A stretch of 64,000 nucleotides of DNA. Source: Sphingobacteriales bacterium. GTDB taxonomy: Bacteria; Bacteroidota; Bacteroidia; Chitinophagales; Chitinophagaceae. This document shows, in pieces, positions 8,085 to 16,398 of the stretch. Both the position numbers and the translations under genes were made by a program. The stretch spans positions 124,001-188,000 of the forward strand of contig SEFT01000003.1 of assembly GCA_004144175.1 (NCBI GenBank), written 5' to 3'. The notes below the pieces were generated by a model. It was not told where the DNA came from. It did no database searches and was given only the letters and a program-made list of their open reading frames with translations. Numbering within the stretch: the first letter of the stretch is position 1; every line of letters begins with the position of its first letter.

Positions 8085-8109
8085 GGTGTCAGGTGAAACA
8101 CCTGACACC
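8085..8109 (-). terminator. rho-independent terminator (loop AAA)
   Basis: The same 11-bp perfect stem as at 7025-7049 with an AAA loop on the + strand, followed on the minus strand by TTTTTT. It ends the subtilase and copy-B secreted-protein transcript. The reversed loop means the hairpin has been inverted in place in one copy. Confidence 0.85.
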
Positions 8110-8151
8110 GAAAAGAAATTGCCTGATATTATTTACGCTTATGGTAGGTCT

Positions 8152-8796
8152 TTACTCTTTTATTATTTTCTCTGTTCGCACACCGTCTTCCGTTTCCATC
8201 TTCAGTAGATACAATCCCTTGGGGAGCATATCCAACCCGATAGAATTACCGGGACTGCTTTCATAAAGCACAACCTTACCGTACACATCTTGTATGGTTA
8301 TCGATCTCAAGCTTCTTTTAGCATCAATGAACAAAGTATTGGAAACAGGATTGGGGTAAACCCATAATTGTTCACCTTCTGCAGGTGCAGATACATTAAG
8401 AGATCGCTGAATAAACCCGCCAGGTCTGAAGGACATGGTATCTGGAGGAGACAAAAAACTATTTATATCGTGCGGTACAATATTAATAACTGTGATGTTC
8501 ATTACATTAGCCCATTTGCCGATAGTAAATGTGTCTGTTGAATAACACCCAAAGCCTTGAGCTATCCCACCTTGATCATAATACACATCTAACTGCAGCG
8601 TATCATTGCGGAAAGATATTGCCTTGCCCAATGGTGGCCTACACGCATCTACAGCAGGGGAAAAATATAGCCCTATTTCCAAATGAATAGAATCATTTGT
8701 AGAAGGTATAAACTTTGTACTAACAATATGATGCACTTCTGCCTTGGACACTACTGACAAAAGAAACAAAAACCCAAGGAATATTTTTTCTTTCAT
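8152..8796 (-). CDS. secreted protein with T9SS type A sorting domain, copy B
   Basis: A 214-residue protein with a Sec signal peptide (MKEKIFLGFLFLLSVVSKAE). The unknown N-terminal domain spans about residues 20-140 and has several cysteines (CRPP, FGCYSTD). The T9SS sorting domain begins VYPNPVSNTLFID and ends in a short basic tail. It starts only 9 bp after the stop of the large subtilase, so the two are surely co-transcribed and may be made together as a protease and a partner, inhibitor or substrate. The paralogue at 7092-7712 has a much more different N-domain (FIPSTNDSIHLEI against FVPAQQDSVKLEV) than sorting domain, the mark of a mosaic gene. Confidence 0.82.
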   Translation of the reverse strand: MKEKIFLGFLFLLSVVSKAEVHHIVSTKFIPSTNDSIHLEIGLYFSPAVDACRPPLGKAISFRNDTLQLDVYYDQGGIAQGFGCYSTDTFTIGKWANVMNITVINIVPHDINSFLSPPDTMSFRPGGFIQRSLNVSAPAEGEQLWVYPNPVSNTLFIDAKRSLRSITIQDVYGKVVLYESSPGNSIGLDMLPKGLYLLKMETEDGVRTEKIIKE

Positions 8797-8805
8797 GTGG
8801 TAGGT

Positions 8806-11800
8806 TTAATTTATTAGCAATCCTTTACTATCTACATTATTGCCATTGCATATTAAAGTTACAATATAATTGCCAACCATATAGCTGGATGTATTAATAC
8901 TGATACTACTTAACGAAGTGTTGAGCGGATAACTAAAGCTTGGTCCAGCATTTATAGGTGTAAAAAGCAGCGATGCCGTAGTAGCATTTGTCACGTCGTA
9001 CTGTACGGTTACAGTAGTGCTGGCAGGATTTGGCGATATACACGTAATAAAGTATTGTTTTACGTTCACCTTTACCTCGTCAAAATCCTTAAAATCGTCC
9101 GATGTAGCTATTACTTCAACCCTATAGGTAGTAGTTGTATCGGGAACCACCTCTATCTCCCTCACGGAGTCCACTAAAATCCCATGATCATCGTACCATA
9201 GATAGGTTGCAGTTTCGCCAATATCTGTAGCAGATAGCATGACGGTCTGTCCTTTATTTATCTGCCGGTCAGTACCTGCATCTGCACTAAATGTATTGCG
9301 TGGATGTGCCACCACCTGAACATTGCAGGTACCCTGCACGGTATCGGGTAGGGTGTCAAGGGCTTGCGTAATCCGATAATCGTACCATACAGTATCTGTC
9401 ACTGCGCTATCAGCCCAATGATGAAAGCCCAGATATACTTCTACGAAAGAATCTGCAGGGAAGCTTATATTACTAAGCGTCACAGAAGGCTTCGTCAATG
9501 CGATTACGCCATCGCTTATTATCTTAACGCCTTCCACTTCAGTAAATGCATGAGCATTATTAAATAGTTCCCAGCCGTCCTGGTCAAAAAATAATTTTAC
9601 TTCCGCATAGTCTGTAAGGTTGGGCATGGTATACTGCGGAGTCTCGAATGTAAAGTTATATGATGTAGTTATTTCATTAGGATTACCTAATCTAAACGTC
9701 CCTCCTTTAGGCCGGTATACCATTTGCCCATGGTTGGGTGACAAATTAGAAAAGCCTGTCCCTGAACTCAGGTTGGTGACCCCAGTATTTAAAAGTGTCA
9801 CATTATTGTTCACACCTACATACATCGGAAAATTACCTGGATAGCTTGTAGTAGCATCACCGTTGGTTAATGAAATTTGAGCCAGGATACATATATTCCA
9901 CATGCGATCTAACATATTTAATGGGCCTGGCATTATCCATGGTATTTCTAATATCACCTCGCCACCTGCCGGTATAGCAGGTATAGGTTTATTCCCAACA
10001 ATCACGTTTCCGATACTAGGTTTTGATCCATTCCAATTGCTGGGATAAGATGCCATCGTTGAAGCCTTAGACCAATAGACATCCAGTTTTCCGTAGTTGC
10101 CTGATGGATTGTAGTTTTGACAGCTTTTATTCCTGATGCGTACATAAACGTAAACCGGAGTATTAGGTAAATAATTAGGTCTTTGGTAATACCTGTTTAC
10201 TAATCCGTCGTTTTGGTTTCTTATCCAAATATCAGGGCTAAAGGCAGTATTATAGGTACGGACAATGCCCAGGTCTGTAACGTCATCTTTCATATAAAGG
10301 TCTACGCTTGTCTTCTTTACATCGCGTGCCGCTTTAACAGCTTTTTCTGCATTTAGCCTACCATAGCCAAATTCTTGGGACCGCCCTTGAAAATATCCTC
10401 TTGAATTGTATATAGAGTACTTATATCCCCCTACTTTATCAGCAGTAGCTTCCAAAATATCCTCAATCTGTCCAGGGCTCAGACAGCTATTTTCCGTAAG
10501 CATTAGTGCAGCAACACCGGCTGTCTGCGGACCGGCCGCCGAGGTTCCGCTAAACCTACCTGTATAATCTAAATGTATGAGGTTGGTAGGGTCACTTGGA
10601 TGCGTGCTAGGTAATATTTCACCCAATGTTGGAAAATAATTTTGTGCAACATCTTCATTGAAAGGATTTAATCCTCTTCCGGTATCGCCCGGAATGTCAA
10701 GCGTATAAACATCACCGCCCTCCGTCGCGCCTTCCCCTCCTCCAACATGTGCTGAAGGAGCGACTAATTCGACCCACTGATCAGTAGGACTATAATCGGC
10801 TTGCTTATCATATCGGTTTGACGCTCCTGTAACAACCATACCTGGTATATCGCGATTAGATGGCCAACCCACGAAGCCACGATTCCCATTAGCTTGATTA
10901 GCTGTATTTCCAGTAATGAATGCAAAAAAACAACCCTTTGCAATTGCATTTTCAATTGACTTGACAACTAATGGCCAAAAATTAAAAGGCACTTGACGTT
11001 CTGCTGTCCAAGCACAATTGATAATCTTAGCACCATTATTAGCTGCCATATTTATGGCCTTTACGAAATCAGATTCCCCGACATTAGTACTTCCTATGTC
11101 GAGCCTTATCGGCATAATCTTACATAGTGGAGCTATTCCTGCTATACCGACATTATCATGACTGGCCGCAATAATTCCGGCACAGCCATCACCATGATAC
11201 CATCTGTGCCACGATAGGCGTTCAGGAGACGGATTATCCACATTATTATTTCCATACTTGTAAGGAGATAAGTTGCTCCCTGTCAACCTAACTTGCCGAC
11301 TAGCTGGTAAATCAGGATGTATACTTACGCCCTTGTCTATTACCGCAATTGTGATATTGCTATTTCCCTTATTCAGTGCCCAAGCCCCCTCTATCTTTAT
11401 ATCCGCTCCAAAAGCTCCTGACTTGCCGTCGTTAATAGGCTGTCCTGTATTTTTAAGATAATATTGTTTACTAAAATACGGGTCAGTAGTGCCTAGCTGT
11501 ATCTCTGTAATAAAGTCAGGATAACTATAGTTAACCATCCCCGTACCATGTATCGAGTTAGCGATCGTCAATGTATTTCCAATAGTGTCAAGAATTTTAT
11601 ATCGCTCAAATATTTCACAAGAGTCTACCAATTCTAGATGGAAATTATTAATCAGAACCTGTTTTTCACTATACGTAATTTCTTGTTTAAATTGAAGTAA
11701 AAGATTGCTGGTTAGATAATAGGGGATATCTTCTCCCAAACGATATACCGGATGCAACTTATACGCTATAACCAAAGTATCCAATCCACTGGTATCAGCT

Positions 11801-12000
11801 ATTTCATATAAATTTTCACGAAGAAAGACTCCGTTGAATGTGTCAGGTATTGAATCTATAAATTCAATAGCAAATTTATTATCAATTAAAGCTAATGGAA
11901 TCGTTTCCTCCTCTGTCGTATGATAGTAATACCCCTCTTGAGCATAGGAAAATGAAATACCAAAGAAAATAAGAATGGGTATTAGGAATGCTGCTTTCAT
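8806..12000 (-). CDS. large secreted subtilisin-like serine protease (S8) with T9SS sorting domain
   Basis: About 1064 residues. The start at 12000 (MKAAFLIPILIFF) gives a clean signal peptide ending SYAQ. A propeptide-like region occupies residues 25-200. The catalytic triad is intact: aspartate in IAVIDKGV (~residue 225), histidine in HGDGCAGI (~272) and serine in FSGTSAAGPQTAG (~488). The oxyanion asparagine is in ITGNT. After the protease come beta-rich segments, a PKD/Ig-like domain (residues ~910-990, with YLWYDDHG) and a C-terminal sorting domain beginning with SPNPAST. It should be exported by T9SS and act outside the cell or on its surface. It leads a two-gene operon with a small T9SS protein, and its C-terminal coding region has been duplicated downstream (7731-7985). 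Confidence 0.92.
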   Translation of the reverse strand: MKAAFLIPILIFFGISFSYAQEGYYYHTTEEETIPLALIDNKFAIEFIDSIPDTFNGVFLRENLYEIADTSGLDTLVIAYKLHPVYRLGEDIPYYLTSNLLLQFKQEITYSEKQVLINNFHLELVDSCEIFERYKILDTIGNTLTIANSIHGTGMVNYSYPDFITEIQLGTTDPYFSKQYYLKNTGQPINDGKSGAFGADIKIEGAWALNKGNSNITIAVIDKGVSIHPDLPASRQVRLTGSNLSPYKYGNNNVDNPSPERLSWHRWYHGDGCAGIIAASHDNVGIAGIAPLCKIMPIRLDIGSTNVGESDFVKAINMAANNGAKIINCAWTAERQVPFNFWPLVVKSIENAIAKGCFFAFITGNTANQANGNRGFVGWPSNRDIPGMVVTGASNRYDKQADYSPTDQWVELVAPSAHVGGGEGATEGGDVYTLDIPGDTGRGLNPFNEDVAQNYFPTLGEILPSTHPSDPTNLIHLDYTGRFSGTSAAGPQTAGVAALMLTENSCLSPGQIEDILEATADKVGGYKYSIYNSRGYFQGRSQEFGYGRLNAEKAVKAARDVKKTSVDLYMKDDVTDLGIVRTYNTAFSPDIWIRNQNDGLVNRYYQRPNYLPNTPVYVYVRIRNKSCQNYNPSGNYGKLDVYWSKASTMASYPSNWNGSKPSIGNVIVGNKPIPAIPAGGEVILEIPWIMPGPLNMLDRMWNICILAQISLTNGDATTSYPGNFPMYVGVNNNVTLLNTGVTNLSSGTGFSNLSPNHGQMVYRPKGGTFRLGNPNEITTSYNFTFETPQYTMPNLTDYAEVKLFFDQDGWELFNNAHAFTEVEGVKIISDGVIALTKPSVTLSNISFPADSFVEVYLGFHHWADSAVTDTVWYDYRITQALDTLPDTVQGTCNVQVVAHPRNTFSADAGTDRQINKGQTVMLSATDIGETATYLWYDDHGILVDSVREIEVVPDTTTTYRVEVIATSDDFKDFDEVKVNVKQYFITCISPNPASTTVTVQYDVTNATTASLLFTPINAGPSFSYPLNTSLSSISINTSSYMVGNYIVTLICNGNNVDSKGLLIN

Positions 12001-12240
12001 AAAATGCAATGAGTGATTTATAACTCTGCATTAAATATAAGGAGCATAATAATAGCTCGCAATGGGTAAAAACACCCTATTGTTAAGAATATATTTTGAA
12101 CCTACCTATGCTTTGAGTAATCGCTAACTACTTCCATTCCACTGCTAATCTACAAATCATCCAAACCCGCGAACAAAGGGGGTGTGCAAATCATGTCCCC
12201 TCCATTAAGTGTATCATCTTTGCATACAAACCCTACCACT

Positions 12241-12906
12241 ATGCCCAGAGCAAAGATCCTTCGCCACTCAACCGATGCACGCCAAAATGAAAAGATAGCA
12301 GCCCTTGTGGGCGACTATGGGCCTGCGGGCTATGGTGCCTACTGGATGATACTGGAAATAATGCATCGCGAAGAAGGTATGCGCATAGAGCACGACAAGG
12401 CACGTATGCGCAGACTGGCAGGCCAGGTAGGCATGGCAGCCGATGCATTTGCCCAACTGCTGGAGAATATGATAGAGATATATGAGTTGCTGGCGATAGA
12501 AGACAATCATTTAGTATCGACCCTCAGCTACACCCGGCGCAGCAAACAGCAAAAGCCTGAAGCCATAGAAGTATCAACTACGGGTGAAGTGCCCATGGAA
12601 TACCTATCGGACGAAGAAGAAACAAAAGTCTGCTTAAACGCGGGTTACAGTACCAAAGAAATAGAGATGCACCGCCGGCTAAGGCAGGTGGTCTTACAAA
12701 AGGCACCTGACGTAAGCAAGCATCTGTCCCCGCTCAACATCAACCAAAGCATGGCCCTCTATGCCGACTATAAAGAGAAATCCATATTCCACGCGATCGG
12801 CCAGCTGCAAGCCAACCCTGACCTCTGTATAAAGGCTAAAACCACCTTCGATGCCATAAGGGATGTAATGAGTATGCAGCTGCTGAGAAAAGGGCATTGT
12901 GTTTAA
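12241..12906 (+). CDS. Lin1244/Lin1753-like (DUF4373-type) domain protein
   Basis: A 221-residue protein starting at 12241 (MPRAKILRHSTDARQNEK). An in-frame ATG at 12184 would add 19 residues of unlikely sequence. The first ~90 residues match the Lin1244/Lin1753-like N-terminal domain: ARQNEKIAALVGDYGPAGYG, then YWMILEIMHREEGM. This is a winged-helix-like domain common in phage or plasmid replisome-organiser proteins and in lone Bacteroidota genes. The rest is helical and not recognised. No primase, helicase or integrase lies near, so it may be a stranded remnant of a mobile element beside two tRNA genes, or a domesticated regulator. Both are inferences. Confidence 0.7.
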   Translation: MPRAKILRHSTDARQNEKIAALVGDYGPAGYGAYWMILEIMHREEGMRIEHDKARMRRLAGQVGMAADAFAQLLENMIEIYELLAIEDNHLVSTLSYTRRSKQQKPEAIEVSTTGEVPMEYLSDEEETKVCLNAGYSTKEIEMHRRLRQVVLQKAPDVSKHLSPLNINQSMALYADYKEKSIFHAIGQLQANPDLCIKAKTTFDAIRDVMSMQLLRKGHCV

Positions 12907-13373
12907 GCATCGTCACGGCGAGCCTGCCTGACAGCAGTCATGCTACAAAGCCATGAAGGGAGAAATATGACTACTCAACAAGACTAAGGGTATAACCCTG
13001 TCAACATATAACCGTATTACCACAAACCGGCTGCCCACCTGTACGCGTACAGAGGCGGCCTGCAACCGTATATCGCTATGCCATACACACAACAGGAAAA
13101 CAACAACTACGTAGCAGCGCAACGCCAGCATAGCACCACCACAACAGCAGCACAATGTCAGCGTAGCAACAGCGTGACGACAGCACAGCAGCAGCACAAC
13201 GACAGCTTTACAGCAGCATTACAGCAGCGTACGCGCCTATCATCCATGCAGCAAGCGGGCACTATACCTATGCTGAAAGCAATTTTTTATCTCGGTGGTA
13301 ACTTCTACGGCCGGCAACAGGCAGTAAGCACTATGAATGATGCTGAAGTGCGGGATACGCGTAAAATAAAAAA
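12907..13373. other. 467-bp non-coding region with CAG-rich tract
   Basis: No credible gene is seen between the Lin1244-type gene and the tRNA terminator. It contains the degenerate CAG/CAA tract annotated separately at 13104-13236. One long open frame does cross the whole region, but it continues straight through both tRNA genes in antisense and so is not a protein gene. Confidence 0.6.
13104..13236. repeat. degenerate CAG/CAA-rich tract
   Basis: About 130 bp in which CAGCA, CAACA and CACCA steps recur irregularly (for example ACAGCAGCA three times, and CACAGCAGCAGCACAACGA). The repeats are not in strict register, so this is neither a clean microsatellite nor a CRISPR. Read on the + strand it would encode glutamine, threonine and alanine runs, but the frame is not credible. 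It may be an eroded tandem repeat. Confidence 0.6.
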
Positions 13374-13400
13374 GCCCGCAAAGTATGATACTTTGCGAGC
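13374..13400 (-). terminator. terminator of the tRNA operon
   Basis: A 12-bp stem (one G-U type pair) with a three-base loop, followed on the minus strand by TTTTTTATTTT. It lies 29 bp beyond the 3' end of tRNA-Pro, so it ends the tRNA-Ser/tRNA-Pro transcript. Confidence 0.88.
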
Positions 13401-13428
13401 TTTTGGGAGGTTGTTACACCTCATGTTC

Positions 13429-13503
<75 letters not shown>

Positions 13504-13546
13504 AACGTAATTAGCAATCGTAAAACCGCTAATGCCTTGTGGACAG

Positions 13547-13635
13547 CGGTGAGGGCGGGATTCGAACCCGCGGTACAGAATAACCCGTACGACAGTTTAG
13601 CAAACTGTTGGTTTCGGCCACTCACCCACCTCACC
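13547..13635 (-). tRNA. tRNA-Ser(GCT)
   Basis: An 89-nt class II tRNA. Acceptor GGTGAGG pairs with CCTCACC, with discriminator G. The anticodon stem ACAGT/ACTGT encloses TTGCTAA, giving anticodon GCT for serine AGC/AGT codons. A long variable arm (CGTACGGGTTATTCTGTACCG) confirms a serine tRNA. CCA is not encoded. It is the first gene of the operon, 43 bp before tRNA-Pro, and has a strong promoter at 13703-13732. Confidence 0.95.
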
Positions 13636-13702
13636 TTTATTTTATCTGCATATACTATGCAGTGGGTATGTTTAAGAACTAGTCCCTTTCGCGAAGGGAT
13701 TG

Positions 13703-13732
13703 CAAAGATATACGTAATGATCAAAAAACAAA
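13703..13732 (-). promoter_or_regulatory. Bacteroidota-type promoter of the tRNA operon
   Basis: On the minus strand, TTTG (13729-13732) is followed after 18 bp by TATCTTTG (13703-13710), matching the Bacteroidota consensus TTTG-N19-TAnnTTTG at every fixed base. Transcription would start about 13696, some 60 bases before tRNA-Ser. A short hairpin with a 6-bp stem (13683-13699) sits at the predicted start. Confidence 0.75.
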
Positions 13733-13751
13733 AAGAAAATCAGGCTTTTTT

Positions 13752-15230
13752 TTAGATGGTAGCCAATTGTACTTTTTGCTGCAGCTCCAGCAGGTGCTCC
13801 TTGTACTCTATATCGGTATCCATCAGGTTCTCAACCGTTTGGCAGGAGTGTATCACCGTAGTATGGTCAAAGCCACCGAAGTGCTCACCTATGTTTTTGA
13901 GGGAGCTCTTGGTATACTTCTTGGCCAGGTACATGGTTATCTGGCGGGCCTGTACCACCTCGCGCTTGCGGGTCTTGGCCAGCAGCCTGTCATACGGCAG
14001 GTGGAAGTGCTCGCACACCATCTTCTGTATATTCTCTATGGTCAGCTCGCGTGCAGCCGTCTTCACAAAGTTCTTCATCACACGCTTGGCCAGGTCTATG
14101 TCTATCTCTTTTTTGTTGAGCGTAGCCTGTGCAAAGAGGGCTATCAGCGCGCCTTCCAGCTCGCGTACATTGCTCTGCACATTGTATGCTACATACTTCA
14201 CTACCTCGTCGGGTATCACCAGGCCTTCCTGCTTCATCTTTACCTGCAGTATGCTCTGGCGCGTCTCGAAGTCGGGCGCCTGTATATCGGCATTCAGCCC
14301 CCAGCGGAAACGGCTGAGCAAACGCTCCTGCATACCTTCCAGGTCCTTGGGCGGCGTATCGCTCGTCAGGATAATCTGCTTGCCGCTCTGGTGCAGGTGG
14401 TTGAAGATAGCAAAGAAAACGTCCTGCGTTTTCGTAGCCGGTATAAAGAGGTGTATATCGTCCAGTATCAATACATCTATCAACTGATAAAAATGGATGA
14501 AATCATTGATCTCATTATTCTTCGAGTGGTCGATAAACTGGTTGATGAATTTTTCGGCGCTCACATACAGCACGGCCTTGTTGGGGTGCAGCCTGCGCAC
14601 CTCGTTGCCTATGGCTTGTACCAGGTGTGTCTTACCCCAGCCTACCCCGCCAAATACTACCAGCGGGTTGAAGGAGGTAGCACCCGGCTTTTGCGCCACA
14701 TGTATACCTGCCGATCTTGCCACGCGGTTGCAGTCGCCTTCTACATAGTTCTCAAACGTGTAGTTGGCATTCAGCTGCGGGTCTATCTGCATACGCTTCA
14801 GGCCCGGTATTGCGTATGGTGTTTTTATATTATGCGGATCATCCCACTTCAGCGGCATGTCTACATAGTTGTTCTCTTTGGGCGGGCGCGTATGTGTGCT
14901 GCCCGGCATGTTGATAGAAGCAGGGTTGCGCTGTGCCGATCCGCTGTCCATCAGGATGCGGTATTCGAGCCTGCCTTCTTTACCCAAAACACGTTTTATG
15001 GTCTTGCCCAGTAACTCTACATAATGCTCCTCCAGCCACTCGTAAAAGAACTGGCTGGGCACTTGCAGGGTCAGTACATTATTTTCTAATGCCACTGCCC
15101 TAATGGGCTCAAACCAGGTTTGAAAAGTGCGCCAGTTCACGTTGTCTTTGATGATGCCCAGACACTTGTCCCAGGCAGCCTCTGACTCGCTAAAATGGCC
15201 GTTAGAAATATTGTACTGATTATTATCCAT
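13752..15230 (-). CDS. dnaA: chromosomal replication initiator DnaA
   Basis: A 492-residue protein. It binds DnaA boxes and melts the chromosomal origin in its ATP form. Domain I (residues 15-95) has FQTWFEPIRA. Domain III has Walker A GGVGWGKTHLV (~195), Walker B VLILDDIHLF (~258) and the sensor and arginine-finger region RLLSRFRWGL. Domain IV has the DNA-binding signature RQITMYLAKKYT and GGFDHTTVIHSC. The length is normal for Bacteroidota. It is a single gene: dnaN and recF are not adjacent, and no DnaA-box cluster is visible upstream, so the origin is probably elsewhere. Downstream lies a tRNA operon on the same strand. Confidence 0.98.
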   Translation of the reverse strand: MDNNQYNISNGHFSESEAAWDKCLGIIKDNVNWRTFQTWFEPIRAVALENNVLTLQVPSQFFYEWLEEHYVELLGKTIKRVLGKEGRLEYRILMDSGSAQRNPASINMPGSTHTRPPKENNYVDMPLKWDDPHNIKTPYAIPGLKRMQIDPQLNANYTFENYVEGDCNRVARSAGIHVAQKPGATSFNPLVVFGGVGWGKTHLVQAIGNEVRRLHPNKAVLYVSAEKFINQFIDHSKNNEINDFIHFYQLIDVLILDDIHLFIPATKTQDVFFAIFNHLHQSGKQIILTSDTPPKDLEGMQERLLSRFRWGLNADIQAPDFETRQSILQVKMKQEGLVIPDEVVKYVAYNVQSNVRELEGALIALFAQATLNKKEIDIDLAKRVMKNFVKTAARELTIENIQKMVCEHFHLPYDRLLAKTRKREVVQARQITMYLAKKYTKSSLKNIGEHFGGFDHTTVIHSCQTVENLMDTDIEYKEHLLELQQKVQLATI

Positions 15231-15465
15231 GTGTTGGTTAATCGTTCTTCAAGTTAATATCAAAATTCCAGATTCCTTGTAGTAGGGAGACGGTTATCTG
15301 ACCCTTTAAAAAAACTGTTTTATTAAAGAGCACAGCACTTTGTCCATACCAAAAAAATAATTATGTCCGACGCCTCAAAACCCTTTGCAGCACTAATTTT
15401 GACAATCCCTTACTTCCTAAATCGGGGAAACGAAATTGCTAACATTTTGTTGAAAAAAAAAATCA

Positions 15466-16398
15466 TCATCCTATTGTTTGTTTAGCTGCGATTACAGATT
15501 GGGCGTTGAAAAATTTGCTACTCTTTTTGTGCGAAAATTCAAAATCTATACGCCCCAGTTTTACTCCGCCCCACCCTACTTGATTGATGATAATTTTTTC
15601 TCCTTTTTTATTAGCTACTACTTCGGGCCGGTCCAGGAAGGTATGTGTATGTCCCCCTATGATCAGGTCTACATATTCAGTTTCTTTGGCTATAATTTTA
15701 TCGCTCACCTTGTTAGTAGTATAATCGTACCCTAGGTGCGAAAGACAGATGACCAGATCACAATTTTCTTTCTTCTTCAATCGCTCTGATATATCCCTCG
15801 CAACAGGCAATGGATCAAGATATTTTGTATTACCATAAGCGATCTCCGACACAAGCCCATCCAGCTCTACGCCTAGTCCGAAGATGCCTATCCGCAAGCC
15901 GCCTTTCTTTACTATTTTATATCGGTGCGTCTTGCCTTCAAGCGGTGTGTCATTAAAATCATAATTAGAAATGACTACTGAAAAATCCCTATGCACGCCC
16001 TGCCTTGCAAAGCCTTCTATACCCGCATCAAAATCGTGATTGCCCATAGTGCAGGCATCGTACCCCATTGCCGACATGGCCTTCGTCTCCGGCTCCCCTT
16101 TATACAGGTTGAAGTAGGGTGTGCCCTGCCACATATCGCCCGCGTCCAGCAGCAGCACATGCTCTTCCTCGCTTCTTATCTTTTTGATCAGCGATGCCCT
16201 TGCTGCTACGCCGCCCAAGCCTGCCAGTTTGCCTCCATCATCAGGAAAGGCCTCCAGCCGGCTATGCACATCATTAGTGTGCAAGATGGTCAGTTTGCGC
16301 AGTCGCTCACCCGCAAAGCTTTCGTAGGGGAAGCCTCCGGCCGCTGCCAGCGCAGCGCCTATACCTGCCTTCTTTATAAAGTCTCTCCTACTGTGCAT
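15466..16398 (-). CDS. metallophosphatase half of a split 5'-nucleotidase
   Basis: A 310-residue exported enzyme. Its N-terminus MHSRRDFIKKAG with the hydrophobic AALAAAGG region is a twin-arginine (Tat) signal. All metal-binding motifs of the calcineurin-like, UshA-type catalytic domain are present: HTNDVHSRLE, LDAGDMWQGTPYF, GNHDFDAG, LSHLGYD and GGHTHTF. The C-terminal substrate-binding domain of UshA is missing here, but is encoded by the gene immediately upstream, which overlaps by 11 bp. The two proteins together would make a complete periplasmic 5'-nucleotidase that removes phosphate from nucleotides. It is followed by a 235-bp gap before dnaA. Confidence 0.9.
   Translation of the reverse strand: MHSRRDFIKKAGIGAALAAAGGFPYESFAGERLRKLTILHTNDVHSRLEAFPDDGGKLAGLGGVAARASLIKKIRSEEEHVLLLDAGDMWQGTPYFNLYKGEPETKAMSAMGYDACTMGNHDFDAGIEGFARQGVHRDFSVVISNYDFNDTPLEGKTHRYKIVKKGGLRIGIFGLGVELDGLVSEIAYGNTKYLDPLPVARDISERLKKKENCDLVICLSHLGYDYTTNKVSDKIIAKETEYVDLIIGGHTHTFLDRPEVVANKKGEKIIINQVGWGGVKLGRIDFEFSHKKSSKFFNAQSVIAAKQTIG

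Larger units (their letters stand above)
7992..9068. repeat. tandem duplication, copy B
   Basis: The second copy holds, in order, a 30-bp relic of the mgsA 3' end (stop codon at 8019-8021), the terminator hairpin, the T9SS protein gene at 8152-8796 and the true C-terminal coding part of the subtilase. It merges into single-copy subtilase sequence at about 9068. Because the intact mgsA is in copy A and the intact subtilase ends in copy B, the duplication point must have lain inside both genes, with only the fragments becoming dispensable. Confidence 0.85.

Noticed and set aside
13767-15014. A 415-codon open frame on the + strand opposite dnaA
   Set aside because: It is fully antisense to a well-supported dnaA and has no domain. 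Long shadow frames are expected at this base composition.
15231-15465. Possible replication origin upstream of dnaA
   Set aside because: No TTATCCACA-like boxes or AT-rich 13-mer array could be seen, and dnaN is not adjacent.
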